Counted from the stretch's first letter, positions 31,687 through 42,369 are shown. The stretch: 64,000 nt of DNA from Pseudomonas peradeniyensis (GCF_014268935.2 NZ_JABWRJ020000002.1:310001-374000), one strand, 5' to 3'. The notes: a model not told the origin generated them from the letters alone. Numbers and translations: made by a program.

Positions 31687-31788
31687 GAAGGTACGGGCGG
31701 CGCCTGGGCTGACGCAGCTGTCGCTAGCGGACTGTGGGGTTAACCTTCTGATCGCCAAAGCCAAAGCCAATGCCGGAAGCGGCAAGCG
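31687..31788. other. Gap beyond the right arm, with short (GCCAAA) tract
   Basis: No gene seen. About three imperfect copies of GCCAAA lie at 31754-31774, a third hexamer tract linked to the repeat element. The queG stop is at 31789. Confidence 0.6.
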
Positions 31789-32853
31789 TCAAAGGGCGTC
31801 GTGGCGAGCCAGCGCCCACTCTACGTGCTCGCGTACCAGCTCCGAAGGATCATCCCGCCGCGCGTTGAGCGCTTCCAAGACGGGAATGGTCGAAGGCGCA
31901 TTCCCCAGCCCCACCGCCAGGTTACGCAAAAACCGCTCATACCCCGCCCGGCGCAGGGGCGAGCCTTCGGTGCAGCCGAGAAAACGCTTTTCATCCCACA
32001 GGAACAGCTCGGCCAGCTCGATATTGTCCAGCCCCCGGCGGGGCATGAAGTCGTCTTCGGTAGTGGTCTTGGCGAAACGGTTCCAAGGACAGACGATCTG
32101 GCAATCGTCACAACCGAACACCCGGTTACCGATCAACGGCCGCAGTTCCAGTGGAATGGCACCGCGCAATTCGATGGTCAGGTACGAGATGCAGCGTCGG
32201 GCATCCAGCTGGTAGGCCCCAACGAACGCCTGGGTCGGGCAGATATCCAGGCACGCCTGGCAGCGCCCGCAATGATCGCTGCCCTGCACGCCGTCTATCG
32301 GCAGCGGCAGGTCGACGAACAGCTCGGCCAGGAAGAAATAGCTGCCGGCCTTGCGGTTGAGCAGCAAGGTGTTCTTGCCGATCCAGCCCAGGCCGGCCTC
32401 CTGCGCCAGAGCCTTCTCCAGCACCGGGGCGCTGTCGACGAAGGCACGGTAGCCAAAGGGGCCGATGGCCTCCTGGATGCGGTCGGCGAAGTGCTGCACG
32501 CGCTTGCGCACCAGCTTGTGGTAATCGCGGCCCAGGGCGTAGCGCGAGATGTAGGCCTTTTCCGGCTCCGCCAGGCGCTTGGCCATCTGCGTGTCGCCGG
32601 GCAGGTAGTCCATGCGCAGCGAGATCACCCGCAGCGTGCCGGGGATCAGCTCGGCCGGGCGCGAGCGCTTGTGGCCATGCTCGCCCATGTACTCCATCTC
32701 GCCGTTGTAGCCGGCGGCCAGCCAGCGCTGCAGGTGCTGTTCGTGCTCGCCGAGGTCGACGCCGGCGATGCCGACATGGGCAAAACCGAGTTCGCGGCCC
32801 CAATCCTTGATCGATTGGGCCAGTGAGGCGATGTCTGGGAGGTTGGCGGACAT
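31789..32853 (-). CDS. queG: Epoxyqueuosine reductase
   Basis: Cobalamin-dependent reductase for the final step of queuosine tRNA modification, 354 residues. It carries two [4Fe-4S] cysteine sets (CGRCQACLDICPTQAF and FGCDDCQIVCPWN) and the family's RISLRMDYLPG-like and GYRAFVDSAPVLEKALA segments. The C-terminal HEAT-like repeat is present. The start at 32853 opens MSANLPDIASLAQ; upstream frame extension is not supported. It is divergent from nnrD. Confidence 0.96.
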   Translation of the reverse strand: MSANLPDIASLAQSIKDWGRELGFAHVGIAGVDLGEHEQHLQRWLAAGYNGEMEYMGEHGHKRSRPAELIPGTLRVISLRMDYLPGDTQMAKRLAEPEKAYISRYALGRDYHKLVRKRVQHFADRIQEAIGPFGYRAFVDSAPVLEKALAQEAGLGWIGKNTLLLNRKAGSYFFLAELFVDLPLPIDGVQGSDHCGRCQACLDICPTQAFVGAYQLDARRCISYLTIELRGAIPLELRPLIGNRVFGCDDCQIVCPWNRFAKTTTEDDFMPRRGLDNIELAELFLWDEKRFLGCTEGSPLRRAGYERFLRNLAVGLGNAPSTIPVLEALNARRDDPSELVREHVEWALARHDAL

Positions 32854-32883
32854 GGATGAACAAGCATTACAAGCGGAGGTGCG

Positions 32884-32889
32884 TATAAT
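32884..32889 (+). promoter_or_regulatory. TATAAT -10 box before nnrD
   Basis: A perfect TATAAT 29 bases ahead of the nnrD ATG in the divergent queG/nnrD gap. I could not identify a good -35 box at 16-18 bases. Confidence 0.4.
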
Positions 32890-32917
32890 TCTGCCAGACA
32901 TCGGAGCCTTTGACCCC

Positions 32918-33769
32918 ATGCCTCAGACCAAACACCCCCCATTGCTGCTCGGCAGCCTGACCTTGGCCGGGCTGCCAGCCCGCGCCGCCGACGCCCACAA
33001 GGGCGATTTCGGCCATGTGCTGGTGATCGGCGGTGACCTGGGTACCGGCGGCGCGGTCATGCTCAGCAGCGAGGCGGCGCTGCGTTGCGGCGCCGGCCTG
33101 GTCAGCGTGGCGACCCGTGCCGAGCACGTCGCCGCCGGGCTGGCCCGCCTGCCGGAGGTGATGTGGCAGGGGGTGAGCTCGGCCAACCAGTTGCTCGGCC
33201 TGCTCGCACGGGCCACGGTGCTGGTGGTCGGCCCCGGCTTGGGCCAGGCGGCCTGGGGCCGCAGCCTGCTGTCGGCGGTGACCCCTGCGCATCTGCCGCA
33301 GGTATGGGATGCAGATGCCCTCAACCTGCTGGCCGCTGCGCCACTGGCGTTGCCCAGCGGCAGCATCCTCACCCCGCACCCGGGCGAGGCAGCGCGGCTG
33401 CTGGGCATCTCCACCGAGGCGGTGCAGGCCGACCGGCCGGGGGCCGCGCGCAAGCTGGCGCGGCGCTACGCCAGCGTCTGCGTGCTCAAGGGCGCGGGCA
33501 CGCTGGTGGCCGACCCGGTCGGGCAGCTGGCGCAGTGCGGGCGAGGGCATCCGGCCATGGCCGGTGCCGGGCTGGGGGATGTGCTCAGCGGCGTGCTGGC
33601 GGCGTTGCTGGCCCAGGGGCTGGACGCCTGGCAGGCCGCGTGCCTGGGGGTATGGCTGCATGCCTGCGCGGGCGAGCGCCTGGGTGTCAAAGGTAGAGGG
33701 CTGGCGGCCAGCGATCTGGTCCCGGTCATTAGAGCGTTATTGGAGGAGCATTCAGCGTGTCAGGTGTAA
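32918..33769 (+). CDS. nnrD: ADP-dependent NAD(P)H-hydrate dehydratase
   Basis: Repairs damaged NAD(P)H hydrates using ADP. The 283-residue protein is only the dehydratase (YjeF C-terminal, ribokinase-like) half. Its motifs are HKGDFGHVLVIGGDLGTGGA, DADALNLLA, LTPHPGEAARLLG and GAGLGDVLSG. The epimerase (NnrE) half fused in E. coli is absent here. The C terminus overlaps the tsaE GTG start by 13 bases. Confidence 0.95.
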   Translation: MPQTKHPPLLLGSLTLAGLPARAADAHKGDFGHVLVIGGDLGTGGAVMLSSEAALRCGAGLVSVATRAEHVAAGLARLPEVMWQGVSSANQLLGLLARATVLVVGPGLGQAAWGRSLLSAVTPAHLPQVWDADALNLLAAAPLALPSGSILTPHPGEAARLLGISTEAVQADRPGAARKLARRYASVCVLKGAGTLVADPVGQLAQCGRGHPAMAGAGLGDVLSGVLAALLAQGLDAWQAACLGVWLHACAGERLGVKGRGLAASDLVPVIRALLEEHSACQV

Positions 33770-34230
33770 CCCTGTTTCTGGCCGACGAGCCAGCCACCGT
33801 CGCCTTTGGCGCCAAGCTGGCCGAAGTGACCCAAGGTCATGGCGTGATCTTTCTCGAAGGCGACCTGGGCGCCGGCAAGACCACGCTGTCCCGTGGCCTG
33901 ATCCGTGGCCTGGGCCACGATGGCCCGGTGAAAAGTCCGACCTTCACCGTGGTCGAACCCTACGAGATCGGCGACATTCGCGCCTTCCATTTCGACCTCT
34001 ATCGCCTGGTCGATCCGGAGGAGCTGGAGTTCATGGGCATTCGAGACTATTTCGAGGGCGATGCGCTGTGCCTGTTCGAATGGCCCGACAAAGGCGCGGG
34101 CGTTTTGCCAAAGCCCGACCTGACCATTACCATAAGCCCGCAAGCGGGCGGACGTTCGCTGAACCTGTCGCCGCAGGGGGCACGCGGCGAAGCCTGGTGT
34201 GCCGTTCTGGCCAAAGAATTCAAACAGTAA
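33757..34230 (+). CDS. tsaE: tRNA threonylcarbamoyladenosine biosynthesis ATPase TsaE
   Basis: ATPase that works with TsaB and TsaD in t6A37 tRNA modification. The 157 residues include Walker A (LEGDLGAGKTTLSRGLIRGL), SPTFTVVEPY, and FHFDLYRLVDPEELE. GTG 33757 has GGAGGAG at 33742-33748. It overlaps nnrD and lies 12 bases before amiB. Confidence 0.97.
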   Translation: MSGVTLFLADEPATVAFGAKLAEVTQGHGVIFLEGDLGAGKTTLSRGLIRGLGHDGPVKSPTFTVVEPYEIGDIRAFHFDLYRLVDPEELEFMGIRDYFEGDALCLFEWPDKGAGVLPKPDLTITISPQAGGRSLNLSPQGARGEAWCAVLAKEFKQ

Positions 34231-34242
34231 GTGGGGAAAGGT

Positions 34243-35673
34243 ATGCGCATACGCGCACTGGTCGCCGTCGTTGGGCTGCTGCTGACCGCGGTGACCGTTG
34301 ACGCTCTGGCCGTCACTCAAGTCAAGAGCATGCGCCTGTGGCGCGCTCCGGACAACACGCGGCTGGTCTTCGACCTGTCCGGGCCTGTGCAGCACAGCGT
34401 CTTCACCCTGACCGCACCCGATCGCCTGGTGATCGACATCAACGGCGCCACCCTGGGCGCGCCGCTGAACGTATCAACCTCGAACACGCCGATCACCAGC
34501 GTGCGCTCGGCCCAGCGCACGCCTACCGACCTGCGCGTAGTGGTCGACCTGAAGAAGGCCGTCTCGCCCAAAAGCTTCGTCCTGGCGCCGAACGCCCAGT
34601 ACGGCAATCGCCTGGTAGTCGACCTGTACGACCAGGAAGCCGACGCCGTCGCTGCCAGCAACCCGACGCCGCCACCGACGCCGCAGCCACCGGCCACCAC
34701 GCCGGCGGTGCCGGTCACCCCGGCGCAACCGGCGATCAAGCTGCCGCCAGCCCCGGCCGGCAAGCGTGACATCGTGGTCGCCATCGACGCCGGCCACGGC
34801 GGCGAGGACCCGGGCGCATCCGGCTCGCGTGGCCAGCACGAGAAAGACATCGTGCTGGATATTGCCAAGGAGCTGCAGCGCCAGATCAACTCCGAGAAGG
34901 GTTACCGGGCCGAGCTCACCCGTACCGGCGACTACTTCATCCCGCTGCGCAAGCGCACCGAGATCGCGCGCAAGAAGGGCGCCGACCTGTTCGTCTCGAT
35001 CCACGCCGACGCCGCGCCGTCGAAGGCCGCCTTTGGCGCCTCGGTGTTTGCCCTGTCCGACCGTGGCGCCACCTCCGAGACCGCCCGTTGGCTGGCCGAC
35101 ACGGAAAACCGCTCCGACCTGATCGGCGGTGCCGGCAACGTCAGCCTCGACGACAAGGACCGGATGCTGGCCGGTGTGCTGCTCGACCTGTCGATGACCG
35201 CCACCCTCAGCTCCAGCCTGAATGTCGGCCAGAAGGTGCTGGGCAACATGGGCCGGGTCACGCCGCTGCACAAGCAGCGTGTGGAACAGGCCGGGTTCAT
35301 GGTGCTGAAATCGCCGGACATTCCGTCGATCCTGGTCGAGACCGGCTTCATCTCCAACGCCAACGAGGCCGCCAAGCTGGCGACCCGCAGTCACCAGCAG
35401 GCGCTGGCGCGCTCGATCCACACCGGCGTGCGCCAGTTCTTCCAGCAGAACCCGCCACCAGGCACCTACATCGCCTGGCTGCGTGACAGCGGCAAGATCG
35501 CCCAGGGGCCGCGTGAGCACACTGTGCGCCCCGGCGAGACCTTGGCGATGATCGCGGTGCGCTACCAGGTCAGCGTTGCCAGCCTGCGTAGCAGCAACAG
35601 CCTGAAGACCGACGAGCTCAAGGTCGGCCAACACCTGGACATCCCGACCACCGCCCTGGCGTCCCAGCAATGA
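34243..35673 (+). CDS. amiB: N-acetylmuramoyl-L-alanine amidase (AmiB-type) with LysM
   Basis: Periplasmic septal amidase that cleaves stem peptides off peptidoglycan during daughter cell separation. In order: signal peptide (to about residue 22), AMIN domain (24-130), a proline-rich linker, Amidase_3 domain (about 165-395), and a C-terminal LysM ([18 protein letters not shown]). Zinc and catalytic residues appear in [12 protein letters not shown], the following glutamate, SIHADAA and [11 protein letters not shown] 34243 is chosen because GGGGAAAGG precedes it. MutL overlaps its stop. Confidence 0.96.
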   Translation: MRIRALVAVVGLLLTAVTVDALAVTQVKSMRLWRAPDNTRLVFDLSGPVQHSVFTLTAPDRLVIDINGATLGAPLNVSTSNTPITSVRSAQRTPTDLRVVVDLKKAVSPKSFVLAPNAQYGNRLVVDLYDQEADAVAASNPTPPPTPQPPATTPAVPVTPAQPAIKLPPAPAGKRDIVVAIDAGHGGEDPGASGSRGQHEKDIVLDIAKELQRQINSEKGYRAELTRTGDYFIPLRKRTEIARKKGADLFVSIHADAAPSKAAFGASVFALSDRGATSETARWLADTENRSDLIGGAGNVSLDDKDRMLAGVLLDLSMTATLSSSLNVGQKVLGNMGRVTPLHKQRVEQAGFMVLKSPDIPSILVETGFISNANEAAKLATRSHQQALARSIHTGVRQFFQQNPPPGTYIAWLRDSGKIAQGPREHTVRPGETLAMIAVRYQVSVASLRSSNSLKTDELKVGQHLDIPTTALASQQ

Positions 35674-37571
35674 GTGGCGGCTCGCGTATCCAGCTGCTCA
35701 GCCCGCGGCTGGCCAACCAGATCGCCGCCGGCGAGGTGGTCGAGCGCCCCGCGTCGGTAGCCAAGGAGCTGCTGGAAAACAGCCTCGACTCCGGTGCCCG
35801 GCGCATCGAGGTCGAGGTCGAACAGGGTGGCGTGAAGCTGCTGCGGGTGCGCGACAACGGCAGCGGCATCGCCCCGGACGACCTGCCGCTGGCCCTGGCG
35901 CGTCACGCCACCAGCAAGATTCGCGAACTGGAGGACCTCGAAGGCGTGCTCAGCCTCGGTTTTCGCGGCGAGGCCCTGGCCTCGATCAGCTCGGTGGCAC
36001 GCCTGACCCTGACCTCGCGCACCGCCGACGCCAGTGAAGCCTGGCAGGTGGAAACCGAAGGGCGCGAGATGACGCCGCGGGTGCAGCCCGCCGCGCATCC
36101 GGTCGGCACCTCGGTCGAAGTGCGCGACCTGTTCTTCAACACCCCGGCCCGTCGCAAGTTCCTCAAGGCCGAGAAGACCGAGTTCGATCACCTGCAGGAA
36201 GTGATCCGGCGCCTGGCGCTGGCGCGCTTCGATGTCGGCTTCCACCTGCGCCACAACGGCAAGACCATCTTCAGCCTGCACGAAGCAGCCGACGAGATGG
36301 CCCGGGCCCGGCGTGTGGGCGCGATCTGCGGCCCGGGCTTCCTCGAGCAGGCGCTGCCCATTGATGTCGAGCGCAACGGCCTGCGGCTGTGGGGTTGGGT
36401 CGGCCTGCCGACTTTCTCGCGCAGCCAGGCCGACCTGCAGTACTTCTTCGTCAATGGCCGCGCCGTGCGCGACAAACTGGTCGCCCACGCGGTGCGCCAG
36501 GCCTATCGCGACGTGCTGTTCAATGGCCGCCACCCGACCTTCGTGCTGTTCCTGGAGTGCGAGCCGACCGGGGTGGATGTCAACGTGCACCCGACCAAGC
36601 ACGAAGTGCGCTTCCGCGAAGGGCGCACGGTCCACGATTTCCTTTATGGCACCCTGCACCGCGCCCTGGCCGATGTGCGCCCGGAGGACCAGCTCGCCGC
36701 GCCTGCCGCGACCAGCGAGATGCTTCGCCCGAGCGGCCTGCAGGCCGGCGAGTTCGGCCCGCAGGGCGAGATGCGCCTGGCTTCGCCGGTGCTCGAACAA
36801 CCCCAGGGCGAGGCGCGGCCGGCCTTTTCCTCCGGTGGTGCTGGCGCCGGGTATCAGTACCAGTACACTCCGCGCCCCGCGCAGCCGGTCAACGTCGGCG
36901 AGGCCCAGGCGGTCTACCGCGAGTTCTACGCGCCGCTGGACAACGCCGCCGTCACGCCGAGCACGCTGCCGGAAAGCCAGGGCGACATCCCGCCGCTGGG
37001 CTACGCCCTGGCGCAGCTCAAGGGTATCTATATCCTCGCCGAGAACGCCGTGGGCCTGGTGCTGGTGGATATGCACGCCGCCCATGAGCGGATCATGTAC
37101 GAGCGCCTGAAGGTGGCGATGGCCAGCGAAGGCCTGAGCGGCCAGCCGCTGCTGGTGCCCGAGTCGCTGGCGCTGAGCCAGCGCGAGGCCGATTGCGCCG
37201 AGGAGCACGCCCAGTGGTTCCAGCGCCTGGGCTTCGAGTTGCAGCGCCTGGGTCCGGAAACCCTGGCGATCCGCCAGATCCCGGCGCTGCTCAAGCAGGC
37301 CGAGGCCAACCGTCTGGTTCAGGACGTGCTGGCTGACCTCATGGAATACGGCACCAGCGACCGGATCCAGGCGCACCTGAACGAACTGCTCGGGACCATG
37401 GCCTGCCACGGCGCGGTGCGCGCCAACCGACGCCTGGCCATCCCGGAGATGAACGCGCTGCTGCGTGACATGGAAAACACCGAGCGCAGCGGCCAGTGCA
37501 ACCATGGCCGGCCGACCTGGACCCAGATGGGCCTGGACGACCTGGACAAGCTGTTCCTGCGGGGCCGATGA
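35670..37571 (+). CDS. mutL: DNA mismatch repair protein MutL
   Basis: Mismatch repair ATPase and, in this lineage, probably an endonuclease. The 633 residues have GHKL motifs ([32 protein letters not shown]). The C terminus has [12 protein letters not shown], a variant of the DQHAxxExxxxE metal motif, plus ACHGAVRAN and CNHGRPT, the other metal-site elements. These residues suggest endonuclease activity, unlike E. coli MutL. It overlaps amiB by ATGA and is next to miaA. Confidence 0.97.
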   Translation: MSGGSRIQLLSPRLANQIAAGEVVERPASVAKELLENSLDSGARRIEVEVEQGGVKLLRVRDNGSGIAPDDLPLALARHATSKIRELEDLEGVLSLGFRGEALASISSVARLTLTSRTADASEAWQVETEGREMTPRVQPAAHPVGTSVEVRDLFFNTPARRKFLKAEKTEFDHLQEVIRRLALARFDVGFHLRHNGKTIFSLHEAADEMARARRVGAICGPGFLEQALPIDVERNGLRLWGWVGLPTFSRSQADLQYFFVNGRAVRDKLVAHAVRQAYRDVLFNGRHPTFVLFLECEPTGVDVNVHPTKHEVRFREGRTVHDFLYGTLHRALADVRPEDQLAAPAATSEMLRPSGLQAGEFGPQGEMRLASPVLEQPQGEARPAFSSGGAGAGYQYQYTPRPAQPVNVGEAQAVYREFYAPLDNAAVTPSTLPESQGDIPPLGYALAQLKGIYILAENAVGLVLVDMHAAHERIMYERLKVAMASEGLSGQPLLVPESLALSQREADCAEEHAQWFQRLGFELQRLGPETLAIRQIPALLKQAEANRLVQDVLADLMEYGTSDRIQAHLNELLGTMACHGAVRANRRLAIPEMNALLRDMENTERSGQCNHGRPTWTQMGLDDLDKLFLRGR

Positions 37572-37572
37572 G

Positions 37573-38544
37573 ATGAGTGCGAAACCCCCGGCGATATTCC
37601 TCATGGGGCCGACGGCGGCCGGCAAGACCGATCTTGCCATCGAGCTGACCAAGGTGCTGCCCTGCGAGCTGATCAGCGTCGACTCGGCGCTGGTCTATCG
37701 CGGCATGGACATTGGCACCGCGAAGCCCTCCAAAGAGGTGCTGGCGGCCCACCCGCACCGTTTGATCGACATCCTCGATCCCGCCGAAAGCTACTCGGCC
37801 AAGCGGTTCTGCACCGATGCCCTCGAGGCCATGGCCGAGATCACCGCGCGCGGCAAGATCCCGCTGCTGGTCGGCGGCACCATGCTTTATTACAAGGCGC
37901 TGATCGAGGGCCTGGCCGACATGCCGGCGGCGGACCCTGCGGTGCGCGCCGAACTCGAGGCCCAGGCCGCCACCCTGGGTTTGGCTGAACTGCACCGACA
38001 GCTGGCCGAGGTGGACCCGGAATCGGCGGCGCGCATCCATCCGAATGACCCGCAGCGACTGATCCGTGCGCTCGAAGTGTATCGGGTCAGCGGCCAGACC
38101 ATGACCGCCCACCGCCAGCGTCAATTCGCGGAAAGTAGCGCTGCAGACGCAGGCGCGGGCGGGCATTTGCCCTATACTGTCGCGAGTTTGGCGATTGCTC
38201 CTACAGATCGTCACATTTTGCATCAGCGAATTGCGTTACGATTTTCGCAGATGCTGGAACAGGGCTTCGTCGACGAGGTCCGAACGCTGCGGGCCAGAAG
38301 TGACTTGCACGCGGAACTGCCGTCTATACGGGCAGTGGGCTATCGACAGGTCTGGGATTATCTCGACGGTCAGCTGACTGAGAATGAGATGCGAGAACGC
38401 GGTATCATTGCCACTCGCCAGCTGGCCAAGCGGCAGTTCACCTGGTTGCGCGGCTGGGAAGGCGTGCACTGGCTGGATAGCCTGGCCTGCGACAATCTGT
38501 CCCGCACCTTGAAATACCTGGGGACCGTCTCCATATTGAGCTGA
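37573..38544 (+). CDS. miaA: tRNA dimethylallyltransferase
   Basis: Adds the isopentenyl group to A37 of tRNAs reading U-codons. The 323 residues include the P-loop [31 protein letters not shown] and the C-terminal [14 protein letters not shown] and [14 protein letters not shown]. It starts two bases after mutL and is followed by hfq, the standard order. Bases 38130-38300 are more AT-rich than the neighbourhood but the frame is intact. Confidence 0.97.
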   Translation: MSAKPPAIFLMGPTAAGKTDLAIELTKVLPCELISVDSALVYRGMDIGTAKPSKEVLAAHPHRLIDILDPAESYSAKRFCTDALEAMAEITARGKIPLLVGGTMLYYKALIEGLADMPAADPAVRAELEAQAATLGLAELHRQLAEVDPESAARIHPNDPQRLIRALEVYRVSGQTMTAHRQRQFAESSAADAGAGGHLPYTVASLAIAPTDRHILHQRIALRFSQMLEQGFVDEVRTLRARSDLHAELPSIRAVGYRQVWDYLDGQLTENEMRERGIIATRQLAKRQFTWLRGWEGVHWLDSLACDNLSRTLKYLGTVSILS

Positions 38545-38638
38545 GTCCCTGCCAAATGCCGTCTATTCTTGCGGACGGGCGGCATAATTTATCGATTTTC
38601 TTGATTTTCTACTATTGATCCTTACAGGAGTGCGGCAT

Positions 38639-38899
38639 ATGTCAAAAGGGCATTCGCTACAAGACCCTTACTTGAACACCTTGAGAAAAGAAAAAGTCCC
38701 GGTTTCGATCTATCTGGTCAACGGGATCAAGCTGCAGGGCCAGATCGAATCCTTCGACCAGTTCGTTGTGCTGCTGAAGAACACCGTCAGCCAGATGGTC
38801 TACAAGCACGCCATTTCGACTGTCGTACCTGCCCGTCCGGTTCGCCTGCCTAGCCCGTCCGATGCCGATCACGGCGACAGCGAGCAAGGCAACGCTTGA
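38639..38899 (+). CDS. hfq: RNA chaperone Hfq
   Basis: Hexameric Sm-like chaperone that pairs small RNAs with mRNAs and, in Pseudomonas, acts with Crc in catabolite repression. The 86 residues contain the Sm1 motif ([20 protein letters not shown]) and the Sm2 motif [10 protein letters not shown]. The C-terminal tail is short, as usual in the genus. The start is preceded by AGGAG, eight bases away. Confidence 0.98.
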   Translation: MSKGHSLQDPYLNTLRKEKVPVSIYLVNGIKLQGQIESFDQFVVLLKNTVSQMVYKHAISTVVPARPVRLPSPSDADHGDSEQGNA

Positions 38900-38917
38900 A
38901 AAAAGTAGGAGCCTGCA

Positions 38918-40219
38918 TTGTTCTTTGAGCGCCACGGTGGTGGTGAGCGAGCGCTGCTCGTTCACTTGGAAGGTCAGAACCCTGAGGCGCGCGAAGACCC
39001 GCAGGAGTTTCAGGAGCTGGCGCTGTCGGCCGGCGCCGATATCGTCTCGCTGGTAACAGTGGCGCGGCATCAGCCCACCGCCAAGTTTCTGATCGGCAGC
39101 GGCAAGGTCGAGGAATTGCGCGACCTGGTCCAATCGGCCGAAGCCGACCTGGTGATTTTCAATCACACCCTCACGCCCAGCCAGGAACGTAACCTCGAGC
39201 GCGTCTTCGAGTGTCGCGTGCTGGACCGCACCGGGCTGATTCTCGACATCTTCGCCCAGCGGGCGCGTACTCACGAAGGCAAGCTGCAGGTCGAACTGGC
39301 CCAGCTCGAGCACATGAGCACGCGGCTGGTGCGCGGCTGGACCCACCTTGAGCGGCAGAAGGGCGGTATCGGCCTGCGCGGCCCGGGCGAGACCCAGCTG
39401 GAAACCGACCGCCGTCTGCTGCGGGTGCGCCTGCGTCAGATCAAGGCACGCCTGGAGAAGGTGCGCAGCCAGCGCGAGCAGGCCCGTCGCGGGCGCAAGC
39501 GCGCGGACATCCCGTCGGTGTCGCTGGTGGGCTACACCAACGCCGGCAAGTCGACCCTGTTCAACGCCCTGACCCAATCCGAGGTGTATGCCGCGGACCA
39601 GTTGTTCGCCACCCTCGACCCGACCTTGCGCCGGCTCGAACTGGCCGACCTGGGGCCGATCGTGCTGGCCGACACCGTGGGCTTCATCCGCCACCTGCCG
39701 CACAAGCTGGTCGAGGCATTTCGGGCTACGCTCGAAGAGTCGAGCAACTCCGACCTGCTGCTGCACGTGATCGACGCCCATGAGCCCGAGCGCATGGAGC
39801 AGATCGAGCAGGTGCTGGCGGTGCTGGGCGAGATCGGCGCCGAGAGCTTGCCGATCCTCGAGGTCTATAACAAACTCGACCTGCTTGAAGATGTCGAGCC
39901 GCAGATCCAGCGCGATGCCGATGGCAAGCCGCAGCGGGTCTGGGTATCGGCACGTGATGGACGCGGCCTGGAGCTGGTTGGCCAGGCAGTAGCCGAGTTG
40001 CTGGGGGACGACCTGTATGTCGGAACCCTGTGCCTGGAGCAACGGTTTGCCCGCCTGCGCGCGCAATTCTTTGCCCTGGGTGCCGTGCAGAGTGAAGAGC
40101 ATGATGAAGAAGGGCGCAGCCTGCTGAGCGTGCGACTGCCCAGGGTCGAGTTGAATCGCCTGGTCAGCCGCGAAGGCATGGAGCCGCAAGTGTTTGTCGA
40201 GCAACACACTTTGCAATAA
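38918..40219 (+). CDS. hflX: Ribosome-rescue GTPase HflX
   Basis: GTPase that splits stalled 70S ribosomes. The 433 residues comprise the HflX N-terminal domain (LVTVARHQPTAKFLIGSGKV), the glycine-rich linker GGIGLRGPGETQLETDRR, then the G domain with GYTNAGKSTLFN, DTVGFI and NKLD. A TTG codon starts it (MFFERHGGG), preceded by AGTAGGAG. It lies 18 bases after hfq. Confidence 0.96.
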   Translation: MFFERHGGGERALLVHLEGQNPEAREDPQEFQELALSAGADIVSLVTVARHQPTAKFLIGSGKVEELRDLVQSAEADLVIFNHTLTPSQERNLERVFECRVLDRTGLILDIFAQRARTHEGKLQVELAQLEHMSTRLVRGWTHLERQKGGIGLRGPGETQLETDRRLLRVRLRQIKARLEKVRSQREQARRGRKRADIPSVSLVGYTNAGKSTLFNALTQSEVYAADQLFATLDPTLRRLELADLGPIVLADTVGFIRHLPHKLVEAFRATLEESSNSDLLLHVIDAHEPERMEQIEQVLAVLGEIGAESLPILEVYNKLDLLEDVEPQIQRDADGKPQRVWVSARDGRGLELVGQAVAELLGDDLYVGTLCLEQRFARLRAQFFALGAVQSEEHDEEGRSLLSVRLPRVELNRLVSREGMEPQVFVEQHTLQ

Positions 40220-40315
40220 ATGCCCGTCGAGGTCGTCGGGCAGCGGTGACAGGCATTCTGTAGCATTGGACGGCGCGCCGTGGGCGCGTCTTTGCTTTAT
40301 CAGATGGAGAGCGCT

Positions 40316-41500
40316 ATGGCTTGGAACGAGCCGGGTGGCAACTCGAACAATCAGGATCCCTGGGGCGGTCGCCGTAACGGCGGTGGCGGTGGTGGCGACA
40401 AGAAAGGTCCACCGGATCTCGACGAGGCCTTCCGCAAGCTGCAGGACAGCCTGAACGGCATGTTCGGCAGTGGCAAGAAACGCGGTGGCAGTGGCGACCG
40501 CAATATCGGCAAGAGTGGCGGCTATGGGCTGCTGGGCATCGGCCTGGCGGTGCTGGCGGCGATCTGGCTGTACAACGCCGTGTACGTGGTGGACGAGCAG
40601 GAGCAGGCCGTGGTGCTGCGCTTCGGCAAGTACTACGAGACCGTCGGTCCCGGCCTGAACATCTACTTCCCGCCGATCGACCGCAAGTACATGGAAAACG
40701 TGACCCGCGAGCGGGCCTACACCAAGCAGGGCCAGATGCTCACCGAAGACGAGAACATCGTCGAGGTGCCGCTGACCGTGCAGTACCGCATCAGCAACCT
40801 GCAGGACTTCGTGCTCAACGTCGACCAGCCGGAAGTCAGCCTGCAGCATGCCACCGACAGCGCTCTGCGCCACGTGGTGGGTTCCACCTCGATGGACCAG
40901 GTGCTGACCGAAGGCCGCGAGCAGATGGCCGTGGACATCCGCGAGCGTCTGCAGCGTTTCCTCGACACCTACCGCACCGGTATCACCGTCACCCAGGTCA
41001 ACGTACAGAGCGCGGCAGCCCCGCGTGAAGTGCAGGAAGCCTTCGACGACGTGATCCGCGCCCGTGAAGACGAGCAGCGTGCGCGCAACCAGGCCGAGTC
41101 CTACGCCAACGGCGTGGTGCCCGAGGCCCGTGGTCAGGCGCAGCGCATCATCGAGGATGCCAACGGCTACCGCGATGAAGTCATCGCCCGCGCCAAGGGT
41201 GAGGCCGACCGCTTCAGCAAGATGGTCGTCGAGTACCGCAAGGCGCCGGAAGTCACTCGCCAGCGTCTGTACATCGACACCATGCAGGAGGTCTACAGCA
41301 ACTCCAGCAAGGTCATGGTGGCCACCAAGGACGGGCAGAACAACCTGCTCTACCTGCCACTGGACAAGATGGTCGAAGGTAGCCGCAACAGCGCGTCGGC
41401 ACCGGTCAGCAGCGTTTCGCCGTCGGTCAACGACGCCGCCGCGCGCGCCGCGCAGGACCTGCAACAACAACCGCCGCTGCGTTCCAGGGAGAGCCGCTGA
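40316..41500 (+). CDS. hflK: FtsH protease activity modulator HflK
   Basis: SPFH/prohibitin-family membrane protein that, with HflC, surrounds and restrains the FtsH protease. The 394 residues begin with a glycine- and asparagine-rich cytoplasmic tail, then a membrane helix near 75-95 (LGIGLAVLAAIWLYNAVYVV) and the band-7 domain (EQEQAVVLRFGKYYETVGPG). ATG 40316 is used; upstream extension is unlikely. The stop overlaps hflC by one base. Confidence 0.96.
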   Translation: MAWNEPGGNSNNQDPWGGRRNGGGGGGDKKGPPDLDEAFRKLQDSLNGMFGSGKKRGGSGDRNIGKSGGYGLLGIGLAVLAAIWLYNAVYVVDEQEQAVVLRFGKYYETVGPGLNIYFPPIDRKYMENVTRERAYTKQGQMLTEDENIVEVPLTVQYRISNLQDFVLNVDQPEVSLQHATDSALRHVVGSTSMDQVLTEGREQMAVDIRERLQRFLDTYRTGITVTQVNVQSAAAPREVQEAFDDVIRAREDEQRARNQAESYANGVVPEARGQAQRIIEDANGYRDEVIARAKGEADRFSKMVVEYRKAPEVTRQRLYIDTMQEVYSNSSKVMVATKDGQNNLLYLPLDKMVEGSRNSASAPVSSVSPSVNDAAARAAQDLQQQPPLRSRESR

Positions 41501-42369
41501 TGAGCAATAAATCGCTGTTCGCCCTGATTGGTGCCGTGGTCGTGGCGATCGCCGCCTGGAACTGCTTCTACATCGTCTCGCAGACCGAGCGCGCGGTATT
41601 GCTGCAGTTCGGTCGCGTGGTCAAGGCTGATGTCCAGCCGGGCCTGCACGTGAAGGTGCCGTACGTGAACCAGGTGCGCAAGTTCGACGCCCGCCTGATG
41701 ACCCTCGACGCCCCGACCCAGCGTTTCCTGACGCTGGAGAAGAAAGCGGTGATGGTCGATGCCTACGCCAAGTGGCGGGTCAAGGACGCCGAGCGCTTCT
41801 ACACCGCGACCTCGGGCATGAAGCAGATCGCCGACGAGCGCCTGTCGCGTCGTCTGGAAAGCGGCCTGCGTGACCAGTTCGGTAAGCGCACCCTGCACGA
41901 AGTGGTGTCCGGTGAACGTGACGCGCTGATGGCCGATATCACCGCCTCGCTGAACCGCATGGCCAGCAAGGAGCTGGGTATCGAAGTGGTCGACGTTCGC
42001 GTCAAGGCCATCGACCTGCCGAAGGAAGTCAACCGCAGCGTGTTCGACCGCATGAGCACCGAGCGTGAGCGTGAGGCTCGCGAGCACCGCGCCAAGGGTA
42101 ACGAGCTGGCAGAAGGTATTCGTGCAGACGCCGATCGTCAGCGCCGCGTGCTGCTGGCCGAGGCGTATCGTGAGGCGGAAGAAACCCGCGGTGATGGTGA
42201 CGCCCAGGCGGCTGCCATCTATTCCAAGGCCTACAGCCAGGACGCCGATTTCTACGCGTTCTACCGTAGCCTGCAGGCCTACCGCGAGAGCTTCTCGAGC
42301 AAGAGCGACGTACTGGTCCTGGACCCGAAGAACGAGTTCTTCCGTTACCTGGACAAGAGCAAGCCCTGA
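41500..42369 (+). CDS. hflC: Protease modulator HflC
   Basis: HflK partner, 289 residues, with one N-terminal helix (LFALIGAVVVAIAAWNCFYI) and a band-7 domain (TERAVLLQFGRVVKADVQPG). The C-terminal long helix contains EREREAREHRAKGNELAE. Its stop is followed by a 290-base gap to hisZ. The small DUF2065 gene found here in some other pseudomonads is not present in any readable frame. Confidence 0.96.
   Translation: MSNKSLFALIGAVVVAIAAWNCFYIVSQTERAVLLQFGRVVKADVQPGLHVKVPYVNQVRKFDARLMTLDAPTQRFLTLEKKAVMVDAYAKWRVKDAERFYTATSGMKQIADERLSRRLESGLRDQFGKRTLHEVVSGERDALMADITASLNRMASKELGIEVVDVRVKAIDLPKEVNRSVFDRMSTEREREAREHRAKGNELAEGIRADADRQRRVLLAEAYREAEETRGDGDAQAAAIYSKAYSQDADFYAFYRSLQAYRESFSSKSDVLVLDPKNEFFRYLDKSKP

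Noticed and set aside
38657..41470. 937-residue minus-strand frame opposite hfq-hflX-hflK
   Set aside because: It covers three well-identified genes, matches no family, and is explained by codon bias at high GC.
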